A stretch of 43,645 nt of DNA from Candidatus Bathyarchaeota archaeon (GTDB taxonomy: Archaea; Thermoproteota; Bathyarchaeia; TCS64), in assembly GCA_016783485.1 (NCBI GenBank), contig JADHWM010000008.1:1-43645 (forward strand). Direction: 5' to 3'. A program made the position numbers and the translations under genes. Below are positions 22,110 through 31,587 of the stretch, one piece after another; position 1 is the first letter of the stretch; the number at the start of each line of letters is the position of its first letter. The notes below the pieces were generated by a model that was given only the letters and a program-made list of their open reading frames with translations, did no database searches and was not told where the DNA came from.

Positions 22110-25100
22110 TTGAACAGGCTACCGATGTCCCCCGAGTACGAGGAGTACTTCAAATCCCTAGAGGACGGGCTCAACGAGCTCTACGAGGTAGCCCGCCGCG
22201 CAAAACAGAAAGGCCTCGACCCGAGCCTAGAGCCCGAGCCCCAGGTCACCCACGACATCGCCGAGCGCATCGAGAAGCTCATCGGCCCACCGGGGATAGG
22301 CGATCGGATGCGGGAGCTCGACGGGATGGACCGCCAAGCCATGGCGTTCAAGGTCGCCGGGGAGATCGTGGAGGGCCGCTTCGGGGAGCTCGAGACCGTG
22401 GAGGCAGCCGACCAGGCCATCAGGACGGCCCTCGCCATCGTTACCGAGGGGGTCACCGTCGCCCCCATTCAGGGCATCCCCGAGATCAAGATCAAGAGGA
22501 ACCTCGACAACACGAGCTACCTCGCGGTCTACTTCGCGGGGCCCATCCGGCCAGCCGGGGGCACTGCCCAGGCCCTCACCCTCGTGGTCGCAGACTATGT
22601 CAGACGGAAGCTGGGACTCGACAGGTTCAGGCCCTCAGACGAGGCGGTCGGCCGGTTCATAGAGGAGGTGGACCTCTACCAGCAGAAGGTGAGGCGGTTC
22701 CAGTACCACGTCACCGACGCCGATCTGGATTACGCGCTCAGGAGCCTCACAGTGGAGGCGACCGGGGTCTCCACTGATCAATTCGATGTCTCCAACTACA
22801 GGGACATCCCCGGGATCGAGACGAACCGTCTCAGAGGCGGGGCCCTCATAGTCGTCGTGGACGGGGTGGTGGGGCGGGCCCAGAAGCTGCTGGGGATATG
22901 CGAGGCTCTGGAGTTGGAGGGCTGGGACTGGCTATCCAACATCGGGAACAAGGCCGCCGAGAACGACGCGAATGAGGAGCCGACGGCCAGCTTCATGGAG
23001 GAGATCATCGTGGGCCGACCCGTCTTCTCCTTCCCCAACCGAATAGGGGGCTTCAGGCTCAGGTACGGCCGTGCCAGGACCACGGGCCTCGCCGCCGTGG
23101 GGATCCACCCCGCAACGATGATCATCCTCAACAGGTTCCTCTGCACCGGGGTCCAGCTCCGCATAGAGCTCCCCGGGAAGTCGGCGGCCATCACCCCCGT
23201 GGACTCCATCGAGCCCCCCGTCGTCAAGCTCAAGGACGGCTCGGTGCTCCGCGTAGAGACCGAGGGGGAGGCGGACAGGCTCTTGGAAAGGGTCGAGGAG
23301 GTCCTCTTCCTCGGGGACGTCCTAGTCAACGTCGGAGACTTCCTCCAGAACAACAAGAAACTCCTAAGGGCAGGCTACGACGAGAACCAATGGCTCCACG
23401 ACTTGAGGAGGGTCCAGGGCGAGAGCAGCCCCGATATCACGATCAATACCGAGAGGCTCAACGATTTAATGGCGAGCAAGGATGCGATACCCAGCCCCAC
23501 TGAAGCCCTAACACTGACGGAGTTCGGCGTACCCCTCCACCCGAGGTATACCTATACGTGGAGCGCAGTGACCCGGGAAGACCTGATTAGGCTCCGTCAG
23601 GCCCTTGCGGAGTCGTGGCCATCCCAGGGACCATATGAAGTTCAGCTGGAGCCGGAAGCGAAGAGAGTCCTCGAGCTACTGCTGGTCCCCCACGACTACT
23701 CGAAGGGAAAGGTGGTCCTCGCTGAGGTCGCCCAGATTCTTGAAAGGATGCTCGGGCTGGATGATCCAGACAAGGAGATACTCCAAGGGACGCCACTGGA
23801 GATCGTCAGGAGCCTTTCAGGTATCGACGTCAGGGAGAAGGCTCCCGTCCACGTGGGTGCACGGATGGGGCGCCCCGAGAAGGCTAAGGAGAGGAAGATG
23901 TCCCCCTACGTCCACGGCCTCTTCCCCATCGGGAACGCCGGGGGTCCTCAGAGGAACATCCTCAAGGCTCAGAGGGGGCGGACCACCTCGGTCCAGATCT
24001 CGGACAGGTACTGCCCCCAGTGCGGAACTCTGTGTTACGGGGTCTGCTGCCACGTGTGCGGCGAAGAGACGGTCACCCGCAACAGATGCCCCCGGTGCGG
24101 TAGGGTGGTTGACACAAGGGTCTGCCCCGTCTGCAAGGTGGAGACCAACGGCAGCCACACAGCGGATCTAGACCTGAGGAACCTTTTCGACCAGGCCTGG
24201 AAAAAGATTGGCGCCCAGCTGGGGGACCAGCTCCCGGCGCGATTCAAATGCGTCAAGGGGCTCATGAGCAAGAACAAGACGGCTGAGCCCCTCGAGAAGG
24301 GTCTCCTCAGGGCCCGCTACGACCTCTCGGTCTTCAAGGACGGCACACTGAGGTATGACCTCACCGACGTTCCTCTCACCCACTTCACCCCAGGAGAGGT
24401 CGGGGTCGACGTGGAGCGGCTCCGGGAGCTAGGTTACGCCCACGACATGCATGGAGAGCCCCTGGAGTCTCCGGATCAGATGCTGGAGCTCAAGGTTCAA
24501 GACATCGTTCTCCCAGAGGACTGCGGCGACTACCTCGTCACGGCTTCCAATTTCGTCGACGATCTCCTCACCCTGTTCTACGAGGTGGAGCCCTACTACC
24601 AGATCAAGGAGAGGAGCCAGGTCGTAGGCCACCTTATCCAGGGCCTCGCCCCCCACACCAGCGCCACCATCATAGGCCGGGTCATCGGGTACACCACGAC
24701 CCGGGTCTGCTACGCCCACCCCCTGTGGCACGCGGCGAAGCGCCGCAACTGCGACGGGGACGAGGACGGCATAATGTTGGCCTTGGACCCTCTCCTCAAC
24801 TTCAGCAGGGAGTTCCTCCCGGAGCAGAGCGGGGGCCTCATGGACGCCCCCCTCTACGTCATCCCCGTGCTGAACCCCCGCGAGGTGGACAAGGAAGCCC
24901 ACAACGTCGACGTGGTCTCCGCGTATCCCCCGGAGTTCTACGAGCTATGCGAGAAGGGCGCGAGCCCCGGGGAGTACGGCGCCATCATCGAGACCATCGG
25001 AGACCGGCTGGGGTCCCCGGGCCAGTTCCAGGACATGGCCTACACCGAGGGCTGCACCGACATCAACTTTGGAGCCCACCTCGGGGCCTACAACACCCTG

Positions 25101-25526
25101 AAGACGATGCTGGATAAACTGGAGAGCCAGCTGGAGCTCAGCGAGAAGATCCGGGCGGTGGACGCGGAGACCGTCGCGCTCAAGGTGCTCACCAGCCATT
25201 TCATGAAGGACATCTTCGGGAACCTCAGGGCCTTCACGAGCCAGAAGTTCCGCTGCATGGGGTGCAACCGCAAGTACCGGAGGATACCCCTCAAAGGGGT
25301 CTGCCTCCGCTGCGGCGGTAAGCTGAGCCTCACCGTCTACAAGGGGGGCATCGAGAAGTATGTATCCCCCGCCCTGGGCCTAGTCGAACGGTTCGACCTG
25401 GATAGCTACTACAAGGACCGGCTGGGCCTCGTCATGGAGGAGCTCCGATCCATCTTCCAGGAGGAAGAGGACATCGAGGAGCCGTTGGACAAGCAGATCA
25501 ACCTCACGGATTTCATGAGAGACTGA
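22110..25526 (+). CDS. polC: DNA polymerase D large subunit (DP2)
   Basis: The catalytic subunit of the archaeal replicative polymerase PolD, with a double-psi barrel core. The active-site motif NCDGDED is at residues 880-886, giving D882 and D884 as the metal-binding pair. A zinc-rich block runs from about 635 to 680 (CPQC, CCHVC, CPRC, CPVC) and a second zinc site lies at about 1049-1067 (CMGC and CLRC). The length of 1138 residues is typical and no intein is present. The C-terminus (QINLTDFM) ends with an acidic, probably clamp-binding tail. It starts at TTG 22110, 13 nt after the Cys-rich gene. Confidence 0.97.
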   Translation: MNRLPMSPEYEEYFKSLEDGLNELYEVARRAKQKGLDPSLEPEPQVTHDIAERIEKLIGPPGIGDRMRELDGMDRQAMAFKVAGEIVEGRFGELETVEAADQAIRTALAIVTEGVTVAPIQGIPEIKIKRNLDNTSYLAVYFAGPIRPAGGTAQALTLVVADYVRRKLGLDRFRPSDEAVGRFIEEVDLYQQKVRRFQYHVTDADLDYALRSLTVEATGVSTDQFDVSNYRDIPGIETNRLRGGALIVVVDGVVGRAQKLLGICEALELEGWDWLSNIGNKAAENDANEEPTASFMEEIIVGRPVFSFPNRIGGFRLRYGRARTTGLAAVGIHPATMIILNRFLCTGVQLRIELPGKSAAITPVDSIEPPVVKLKDGSVLRVETEGEADRLLERVEEVLFLGDVLVNVGDFLQNNKKLLRAGYDENQWLHDLRRVQGESSPDITINTERLNDLMASKDAIPSPTEALTLTEFGVPLHPRYTYTWSAVTREDLIRLRQALAESWPSQGPYEVQLEPEAKRVLELLLVPHDYSKGKVVLAEVAQILERMLGLDDPDKEILQGTPLEIVRSLSGIDVREKAPVHVGARMGRPEKAKERKMSPYVHGLFPIGNAGGPQRNILKAQRGRTTSVQISDRYCPQCGTLCYGVCCHVCGEETVTRNRCPRCGRVVDTRVCPVCKVETNGSHTADLDLRNLFDQAWKKIGAQLGDQLPARFKCVKGLMSKNKTAEPLEKGLLRARYDLSVFKDGTLRYDLTDVPLTHFTPGEVGVDVERLRELGYAHDMHGEPLESPDQMLELKVQDIVLPEDCGDYLVTASNFVDDLLTLFYEVEPYYQIKERSQVVGHLIQGLAPHTSATIIGRVIGYTTTRVCYAHPLWHAAKRRNCDGDEDGIMLALDPLLNFSREFLPEQSGGLMDAPLYVIPVLNPREVDKEAHNVDVVSAYPPEFYELCEKGASPGEYGAIIETIGDRLGSPGQFQDMAYTEGCTDINFGAHLGAYNTLKTMLDKLESQLELSEKIRAVDAETVALKVLTSHFMKDIFGNLRAFTSQKFRCMGCNRKYRRIPLKGVCLRCGGKLSLTVYKGGIEKYVSPALGLVERFDLDSYYKDRLGLVMEELRSIFQEEEDIEEPLDKQINLTDFMRD

Positions 25527-25584
25527 TGGCCGCCTTAACCAAACCTTTTTCACCTAGCCCCCCCTCAAGAAAAGAGAGCGTCAA

Positions 25585-25752
25585 ATGAGCAGGAAGAAAA
25601 AAGAGAACGCCCCCTCCATGCCCGCCTCCAGCGCCGGGCTGATGCGGTTCTTCCAGGACGAGGCCTACGGCGTAAAGATCAAGCCCGAGTTCGTGCTCGG
25701 GGGAGCAATTTTACTCGTCCTCAGCGTCATTGCGGCCCACGTACTTCTCTGA
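25585..25752 (+). CDS. secG: Preprotein translocase subunit Sec61-beta/SecG
   Basis: A 55-residue protein with the archaeal Sec61-beta pattern: basic N-terminus (MSRKKKENAP), small Ser/Ala/Gly stretch (PASSAGLMRFFQDE), GVKIKPEFVL, and one C-terminal TM helix (GGAILLVLSVIAAHVLL). It is the tail-anchored small subunit of the Sec protein-conducting channel. It lies 58 nt after the PolD large subunit in the same direction and completes the core gene run. Confidence 0.93.
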   Translation: MSRKKKENAPSMPASSAGLMRFFQDEAYGVKIKPEFVLGGAILLVLSVIAAHVLL

Positions 25753-25866
25753 GCCGCTGAAAACGCCTTCATTCTCCGATGCCCGAAAGTAAATTTGAAA
25801 GATTAGAGCCTACCTTTTGAATGTAGGTGGGGGAGAACGTCGGGGAAGGGCCCCTCTGAACGCATA

Positions 25867-27651
25867 GTGGACTACTACTCCCTCCTCTTCACTTTTCCCT
25901 CCCGTGTCACCCTTCTCTCCTCCACTCTGATTATTTCAGGCATAGGCGGCCTCGTCGCATCGATTATTGATGAAGGAATGAACCCTTTGACTGGGATCAC
26001 CCTGGGATTGCTGGGTGTAGCGTTACCTTTGATGGCTGCGGACCTAGTCACGATCCCCTTGCTCCGCGGGGAGCCTCTCATGAATCCCCGGCGGTTCACG
26101 ATCCTCACTTTCGTCGCGAGCATCGTCTATTCTTTTTCTATCATCTTTTCCACGCTGATAGGCGCCCCCCTTCTCATGGAAGATAGATTGATGGCGGGAT
26201 TCCTGATCGCCTCAGGGATCACGACGTTTCTACGGCTTCTGAGCCTCCGAGTCTTCGTCAAGGGGAAATTAGGGCGGCTCTACACGGCCGGGCTTCTCCA
26301 GCCTTCTCTGTGTCTGGCGGGAGCTTTTATCTTCCTCAACCGGGGCTACGGCTCAATCTGTCTCATGGGCGCTGCCCTGCTTGTCAACGCCGTCGGGGTG
26401 GAGGCGCTCCTCCGGGTCATGGGGCAATGGAGGGAGATCGAGGGAATTAAGCTGCTGCCCCTCTTCAGGGCGTTCATCCTCTCATGGGCCGAGGGGATGA
26501 GCCGACCCCTCGAAGAGGAGATCTCCAATCTCGGACTGGAGAGGGATCTCTCGGTGGACACTCTCATTCTTAGAGGAGAGGGCGGGGAGCCCATCGGGGC
26601 GTTCATAGTTCCCTACATCCATCCGGGCCCCTTCGGGAACGTGGGGAGCAGCGCCCTCCCCGAGGTCCTGGCGAGGAGCACGGGGAACTATCTCGGATGC
26701 GAGGCCATGGTCGCACACGGGGTCTCGACCCACAGGCTGGACCTGACGCGGAGCGACGACAACACCCTCATCGCCGAGCAGGTTTTAGGGAGTATCCCCC
26801 GGAGCCCCGTGGTCAAGGAGTCCTCCCCCCTGGTATGGGTCGAGAGAGGCGGGGTCGGAGCGACATGCCAAGTCATCGGGGACGTAGCTCTCATCACTAT
26901 CACCCTTGCCCCGCTAAGCTACGATGATCTCCCCGAGCGGATACTCAGCGGGATCCAGGAGGCCGCATCGAGGATGGGCCTGAGGGCCATCGTCGTCGAC
27001 TGCCACAGCAGCATCGACCTCGTGAAGGGGCTTGACGACTATGACGAAACGAGAATCATCGACGCGGCGAGGGAGGCTCTAGAGAGGGCGGATGCCTCTC
27101 CTCGGTGGCGTTTTGAGGCTGCCGTCGCCAGACTGGTGCCGTGGGAGTGGGGGCTTGACGAGGGAATGGGCCCCATGGGATTCTCCGTCCTGGCGATGCG
27201 GGTCGAGGGCGGCGGCGCGTATGCCCGTGTCGTGGTGGACGGCAATAACATGGTCACCGGCCTGAGGGAGAGGCTAATCGGGGCGTTGGAGGATCTGGGT
27301 TTCGAAGGGGCCGAGGTGATGACCTCGGACATCCACACGGTCAACGGGATTGGAGCCACACGGGCGGGGTACTCCCCCGTTGGGGAGCGCATGGAATGGG
27401 GCAGGATAGTCGAGTACATCGTGGATGCGGCTGAAGAGGCTGCCTCCAACCTCCAGCCAGCCGGAGTACTAGCCTACAGGACAGTGGTTCCGGGGCTCAC
27501 GGTTCTGGGAGAAGGGGGCTTGGATACCCTCCGACGAGTCTTGGAGTCTGGGTTCAGCCTCTTCGTGAGGGCGGGCTTGTTCATTGGCGTCGCCTGTTTC
27601 CTCACATCCGTGGCCATTGCGTACCTTTTCAGGGTCCCACCGTCTATGTAG
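25867..27651 (+). CDS. DUF2070 family membrane protein
   Basis: A 594-residue protein from a GTG start. The N-terminal 190 residues hold about six TM helices, followed by a large soluble domain with HPGPFGNVGSS (about residue 250), CHSSID and DIHTVNGIGATR, and a last TM helix at about 570-590. This layout and the HPGP motif match archaeal DUF2070. The conserved His/Asp residues hint at a metal-dependent hydrolase facing the cytoplasm, but the function is unknown to me. It stands alone between secG and the alba gene, all on the plus strand. Confidence 0.85.
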   Translation: MDYYSLLFTFPSRVTLLSSTLIISGIGGLVASIIDEGMNPLTGITLGLLGVALPLMAADLVTIPLLRGEPLMNPRRFTILTFVASIVYSFSIIFSTLIGAPLLMEDRLMAGFLIASGITTFLRLLSLRVFVKGKLGRLYTAGLLQPSLCLAGAFIFLNRGYGSICLMGAALLVNAVGVEALLRVMGQWREIEGIKLLPLFRAFILSWAEGMSRPLEEEISNLGLERDLSVDTLILRGEGGEPIGAFIVPYIHPGPFGNVGSSALPEVLARSTGNYLGCEAMVAHGVSTHRLDLTRSDDNTLIAEQVLGSIPRSPVVKESSPLVWVERGGVGATCQVIGDVALITITLAPLSYDDLPERILSGIQEAASRMGLRAIVVDCHSSIDLVKGLDDYDETRIIDAAREALERADASPRWRFEAAVARLVPWEWGLDEGMGPMGFSVLAMRVEGGGAYARVVVDGNNMVTGLRERLIGALEDLGFEGAEVMTSDIHTVNGIGATRAGYSPVGERMEWGRIVEYIVDAAEEAASNLQPAGVLAYRTVVPGLTVLGEGGLDTLRRVLESGFSLFVRAGLFIGVACFLTSVAIAYLFRVPPSM

Positions 27652-27653
27652 CG

Positions 27654-27662
27654 TTTTAATAA
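27654..27662 (+). promoter_or_regulatory. TATA box of alba
   Basis: TTTTAATAA is centred 30 nt before the ATG at 27688. The GTG at 27667 lies too close to it to be transcribed. Confidence 0.5.
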
Positions 27663-27687
27663 GGGAGTGATTAATAGAAAGAAAGAA

Positions 27688-27981
27688 ATGACCCACCCCC
27701 CGCCCCAGACCTCCAGGGACTTCGTGGTCGTCGGGCTCAAGCCCGTCATGAACTACGTCGTGGCATGTATGACCCTGTTCAACGCGGGGATAGGGCAGGT
27801 CATGTTGAGGGCGAGGGGGAGGCACATCAGCAAGACCGTGGACACCATCAACATGCTCCGCAGCGTCTTCCTTAAGGATCTCGTGGTTGACGGGATCGAG
27901 ATAGGCACGGATAAACACATGAGCCCCGAGGGGAAGGAGCTGTTCGTCTCCACCATAGAGATACGGATATCCAACCCCTAA
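27688..27981 (+). CDS. alba: Chromatin protein Alba
   Basis: A DNA/RNA-binding dimer that coats archaeal chromosomes. The family signature is clear: VVVGLKPVMNYVVACMTLFNAG with the key lysine, the loop RARGRHISKTVDTINMLRS, and IEIGTDKHMSPEGKELFVSTIEI. Acetylation or methylation of the motif lysine controls DNA affinity in Sulfolobus; here only the position can be seen. I choose the ATG at 27688 because of the TATA box 30 nt upstream; the frame also offers a GTG at 27667. Confidence 0.95.
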   Translation: MTHPPPQTSRDFVVVGLKPVMNYVVACMTLFNAGIGQVMLRARGRHISKTVDTINMLRSVFLKDLVVDGIEIGTDKHMSPEGKELFVSTIEIRISNP

Positions 27982-27992
27982 CTGATGACTGA

Positions 27993-28002
27993 TTTTTTAT
28001 AG
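27993..28002 (+). promoter_or_regulatory. TATA box of the class III aminotransferase gene
   Basis: TTTTTTATAG, about 32 nt before the GTG at 28030 and 38 before the ATG at 28036. Confidence 0.45.
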
Positions 28003-28029
28003 GGATATCTCACAGCTACTTAATCGAGT

Positions 28030-29370
28030 GTGACCATGGGTTATCCAAAGATAGTAGTAAAGCCGCCGGGCCCCAAGGCCAGGGAGATCGTGGAGAGAGA
28101 CCACGCCATCATCTCCCCGAGTTTCGGGAGGGCTTACCCCCTCGTCATCAAGTCTGGGAGAGGCTGCATCATCACAGACGTGGACGGGAACGAGTATATC
28201 GACCTCAACGCCGGCCTCGCGGTCTGCAACGTGGGCCACAGCCATCCCCGGGTCGTCCAGGCCGTCAAGGATCAGGTCGACAGGTTCCTCCACTACAGCT
28301 ACACCGACTTTTACTACGAGAACTATGTCGACTTGGGGGAGACCCTCCAGGAGCTGATTCCCGGGGACTTTGAGAAGAAGTTCTTCTACGGGAACAGCGG
28401 CGCCGAGTCGGTAGAGGCAGCGATCAAGCTGAGCCGCTGGCATTCCAGGAGGCAGGGCATCCTCGCCTACATCGGGGCGTTCCACGGCAGGACCCTGGGC
28501 GCGGTGAGCCTCACGGCGAGCAAGCCCGCGCAGAGACGCTACTTCGCGCCGCTGGTTCCCGGGGTCGAGCACATCTTCTACCCCTACTGCTACCGGTGCC
28601 CCTTCAACCTGGAGTACCCCGACTGCGGATTCAGGTGCGTCACCTACATAGACGACTACCTGTTCAAAAAATTCGTGCCCCCCGAGGAGGTCGCGATGAT
28701 CTTCGTGGAGCCCATCCAGGGGGAGGGGGGCTACGTCGTCCCGCCTGATGGATACTACAAGGCTCTCAGGGAGCTCTGCGACGAGCACGGGATATTGATT
28801 GCTGCCGACGAGGTCCAGTCGGGGTTCGGGAGGACGGGCAAGTGGTTCGCATCCGAGCACTTCGACTTGGTCCCGGATATAATCTGCATGGCGAAGGGGA
28901 TCGCAGCTGGGCTTCCCCTGGGGGTGACCGCTTCCCGAGCGGACCTCATGGACTGGACCCCGGGGAGCCACGCGAGCACCTTCGGGGGGAATCCCGTCTC
29001 CGCCTCGGCGGCGATCGAGGTAATCAAGATCATCAAGGAGGAGAGGCTCCTCGAGAACGCCGAGAAGGTGGGGGGCCACCTCATGAAGAGGCTTCGGGAG
29101 ATGCAGGACAGCCACCCGATGATTGGGGACGTCCGGGGGAGGGGCCTCATGGTGGGGGTGGAACTCGTCAAGGACAGGGACTCCAAGGAGCCGGCGAAGG
29201 AGGAGACCGAGGAGGTGATGATGCGCTGCTTCGAGAAGGGGGCCGCCCTGGTGAACTGTGGCGTCTCGGTGATCCGGTGGATGCCTCCGCTGCTCATCAC
29301 CGAGGAGCTGATTGACAGCGCCCTCGAGATCTTTGACGGGGTCCTCGGCGAGGTCGAGAAGAAGCTCTGA
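28030..29370 (+). CDS. Class III PLP aminotransferase or amino-acid racemase
   Basis: A 446-residue fold-type I enzyme. It shows DVDGNEYIDLNAGLAVCNVGH, the PLP-phosphate GNSGAESVEAAIK, GAFHGRTLGA, EPIQGEGG, the PLP-N1 aspartate in AADEVQSGFGRTG and the Schiff-base lysine in MAKGIAAGLPLG (K289). A Cys-rich insertion (YPYCYRCPF and CGFRC) is typical of the archaeal group that includes GABA/ornithine aminotransferases and the broad amino-acid racemase of Pyrococcus. Either activity is possible; I cannot decide from sequence. It is convergent with the RPA gene, with 9 nt between the stop codons. Confidence 0.87.
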   Translation: MTMGYPKIVVKPPGPKAREIVERDHAIISPSFGRAYPLVIKSGRGCIITDVDGNEYIDLNAGLAVCNVGHSHPRVVQAVKDQVDRFLHYSYTDFYYENYVDLGETLQELIPGDFEKKFFYGNSGAESVEAAIKLSRWHSRRQGILAYIGAFHGRTLGAVSLTASKPAQRRYFAPLVPGVEHIFYPYCYRCPFNLEYPDCGFRCVTYIDDYLFKKFVPPEEVAMIFVEPIQGEGGYVVPPDGYYKALRELCDEHGILIAADEVQSGFGRTGKWFASEHFDLVPDIICMAKGIAAGLPLGVTASRADLMDWTPGSHASTFGGNPVSASAAIEVIKIIKEERLLENAEKVGGHLMKRLREMQDSHPMIGDVRGRGLMVGVELVKDRDSKEPAKEETEEVMMRCFEKGAALVNCGVSVIRWMPPLLITEELIDSALEIFDGVLGEVEKKL

Positions 29371-29379
29371 CCTTTTCCC

Positions 29380-30903
29380 CTATTTTTGCTCCACGACGAT
29401 CCGGGTGAACATCCCGGAGCTCACCTGCATCAGCCCGTCGAAGGGCTCCCTGATGTTGCAGTTCTCTATCCGGACCCGGGTCCCCCCGGATAACCCCTCG
29501 ACCTGATTCACCAGGTCCCTCCAGAAGGAGACCCGGACCTCCCCTGTGCCATCGTCGATGCGGAAGGATGCGACGGTGGCGGGGCCCCTGGCGGTCTCCA
29601 CCTCCCTCACCTCGGGGGGCTCCAGGACGGTGCCCCGGACGTGGATGTTGGTCTGCCCCTCCCTGAGGTCCCTGAGGGGGACGATCTTCGCCTCGACGCT
29701 GGACTCCCCGACCTCGATGTCCTCGGGGTTGATCTGGAGCCTCCCGCTCTGGCCCACGTTTAGGCCGACGTCCCCGAGGCTGAGGCGGGTGTAGCCGTTC
29801 TCCACGGCGATGATTGTGCCGGGCTCCATGTCATCGACCATCTCGACGTCGTCGTCCCAGAGGCTGAGCCTCACGGTTCCGGACTCGTCCTCGAGGAGGA
29901 CCGAGACGACCCTGCCGGTGTCCCCATCTTTCCTGGTGAACTCTCGCATGGACCCGATGTTGGCCACCCGGCCGGCGACGTTGACGCTGCTCATCCCTGT
30001 CCTGAGGTTCCCTATCTTGGTCCACTTGGGGACGGGCTGCACGGGCCTCGCCCCCACCTCCAGGACATCGATGATGGTACCGTAGTTGCTGTGGACCTCG
30101 AGGCTCCTGTCCTGCCGTTCCCGGGCGTTCCCCCCGGTGACCCTGATCTTGGTGCCGGGCTCCAGCTCCTTTATCTCGTCCACCTTATCGTCCCAGAGGA
30201 CCAGGTTCATCCTGCCCCCGCCCTCCTCGAGGCTGACCCGGGTCACCCGGCCCTCGGAGCCGTCCTGCCTGTTGAATGTGGAGACCGGGAACTTGTCCAC
30301 GATGACCCCGACGAGGTTCACCGTGCCCGGGCTGAATATCTCGGCGGGGGTCTTGTAAAAACTCTCCACGCCCGGGTAGTCGTCCTCGACGGCGTCCAGG
30401 GGCTCCATGTAGATCTGCCCCCGGTTCCCGACGTTGACCTGGATCTCCCCCCGCCGTTCCCGGCTGTATCCGTGGAGGACCCGGACGATCTTCCCCTGGG
30501 TCACCTTGCTCGCGGCGACCTGGTCCGCCTTGTCGTCCCAGAAGACGACGGTCACCGAGCCCGTGGAGTCCCCCAGGAGCATGTTGAGGACCTTCCCCTC
30601 CCTCCCGTCACTGCGGGTGAATGTGTGGGGCGGGGAGATGAAGATCACCCTTGCTGTGATGGAGACGTCGCTGAGCCCCGTGGTGAGGTCCCCTATCTTC
30701 ACCTTCGCCTCGATTCGCTCCCCGGCGCCGTCGAGGCCCAGGTTCGAGGCGACGAGGTGAGCCGCGGCCTCCTCGGTGAGGAGCCCCGCAGCCTTCGCCC
30801 GTTCCTCGTCGATGAGCTTCTCCACGGCCTCCTTGGTGAGGTTGGGCCTCATGGCCAGTATCCGTTTGATGATCTCCTCTATGCTCGACAATGCGACACC
30901 CAT
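29380..30903 (-). CDS. Replication protein A, four OB folds
   Basis: The single-stranded DNA-binding protein of replication and repair. A helical N-terminal segment (about the first 60 residues, with LTKEAVEKLIDEERAKAAG) is followed by four OB folds at roughly 70-170, 185-280, 300-395 and 405-505. Each begins with a KIGDLTTGLSDV-like strand and holds a V-x-x-x-W/FWDD motif. No zinc-finger Cys cluster is seen, unlike the C-terminal domain of some euryarchaeal RPAs. I use the ATG at 30903 (MGVALSS); a start at 30927 would add eight residues. A 36-codon membrane-protein frame lies just upstream on the same strand. Confidence 0.92.
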   Translation of the reverse strand: MGVALSSIEEIIKRILAMRPNLTKEAVEKLIDEERAKAAGLLTEEAAAHLVASNLGLDGAGERIEAKVKIGDLTTGLSDVSITARVIFISPPHTFTRSDGREGKVLNMLLGDSTGSVTVVFWDDKADQVAASKVTQGKIVRVLHGYSRERRGEIQVNVGNRGQIYMEPLDAVEDDYPGVESFYKTPAEIFSPGTVNLVGVIVDKFPVSTFNRQDGSEGRVTRVSLEEGGGRMNLVLWDDKVDEIKELEPGTKIRVTGGNARERQDRSLEVHSNYGTIIDVLEVGARPVQPVPKWTKIGNLRTGMSSVNVAGRVANIGSMREFTRKDGDTGRVVSVLLEDESGTVRLSLWDDDVEMVDDMEPGTIIAVENGYTRLSLGDVGLNVGQSGRLQINPEDIEVGESSVEAKIVPLRDLREGQTNIHVRGTVLEPPEVREVETARGPATVASFRIDDGTGEVRVSFWRDLVNQVEGLSGGTRVRIENCNIREPFDGLMQVSSGMFTRIVVEQK

Positions 30904-30939
30904 GATATCCTTGTGCAATTTCAGCATAAAATTGCTGCG

Positions 30940-31050
30940 CTACTCTTCATCCTTCTGGGTGAAGAGGTGGAGGAATCCCAGCCCCAGGGTGATCACGGCC
31001 AGGAGTATCGACATCTGCTGCAGGAGGTTGAAAAAGGCCATGGAGGTCAT
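30940..31050 (-). CDS. 36-residue membrane peptide upstream of RPA
   Basis: An ATG-started frame encoding a hydrophobic helix (NLLQQMSILLAVITLGLGFLHLF in outline, residues 8-30) flanked by a short start and a charged end (TQKDEE). Codon use matches the neighbours and it shares strand with RPA, ending 37 nt before the RPA start. A single-pass micro-protein is the simplest reading. It has no recognisable family, and chance cannot be ruled out for so short a frame. Confidence 0.45.
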   Translation of the reverse strand: MTSMAFFNLLQQMSILLAVITLGLGFLHLFTQKDEE

Positions 31051-31092
31051 GATTCGAAGAGATCACAACGGGGCCGATATTTAAACTGTCAC

Positions 31093-31380
31093 CTACTGGG
31101 CCTGACCCGCGGAGAGGAGACGCCACTCCTCCATGAGGGGCTCGTAGAACTCGTCCCCCTCCTTTACCTCCTCGTACTCCTCAAGGGCGTCCGCGAGCCT
31201 CTGCCCCATGAGGTGGTAGCATAGCCCCGCCTCCCCGTCCACGACCCTGAAGTAGAAGTCGCTGCAGTCGCAGTACCCCGACTCGGGGAGCACCTGGTAC
31301 TCGCTCTCCCGACCCACGACGATCCAGACCACCCGGCCCGAGGGCTCGAAGACGTACTTCTTCACCCTTTGCAGCCCCAC
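31093..31380 (-). CDS. SWIM zinc-finger protein (5' end uncertain)
   Basis: The frame carries a SWIM motif, CxC...CxH: C37 and C39 in GYCDCSDFYF, then C54 and H56 in GLCYHL. SWIM fingers bind DNA or proteins and occur in recombination-associated proteins. Protein-like sequence in the same frame continues upstream of the GTG at 31380 to about 31521 (including TEERRVLEQICDELRSNP and QARWARL-like text) without any ATG, GTG or TTG. The true start is therefore either a rare codon (CTG at 31488) or a GTG at 31549 in another frame, joined by a frameshift at a run of seven C at 31521-31527. Confidence 0.72.
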   Translation of the reverse strand: MGLQRVKKYVFEPSGRVVWIVVGRESEYQVLPESGYCDCSDFYFRVVDGEAGLCYHLMGQRLADALEEYEEVKEGDEFYEPLMEEWRLLSAGQAQ

Positions 31381-31587
31381 TAGCCACCAAGCCTTGTCGA
31401 AGCGGTCCCCGAGGCTCGACCTGAGGCGAGCCCACTGGGCCTGGGTGAGGGTGGGGTTAGATCTGAGCTCGTCGCAGATCTGCTCCAGGACCCGCCGCTC
31501 CTCCGTGATCGCCGTTTTGACCCCCCCGGGAATAGCTGAGCGCCCCCACTTACAGCTTTTATGCCCCCTGGGAGGCCCCGGAGCCGG

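Noticed and set aside
27997-29115. Long minus-strand frame opposite the class III aminotransferase
   Set aside because: It is an Arg/Val/Leu/Pro-rich shadow of a clear PLP enzyme gene, with no recognisable motif.
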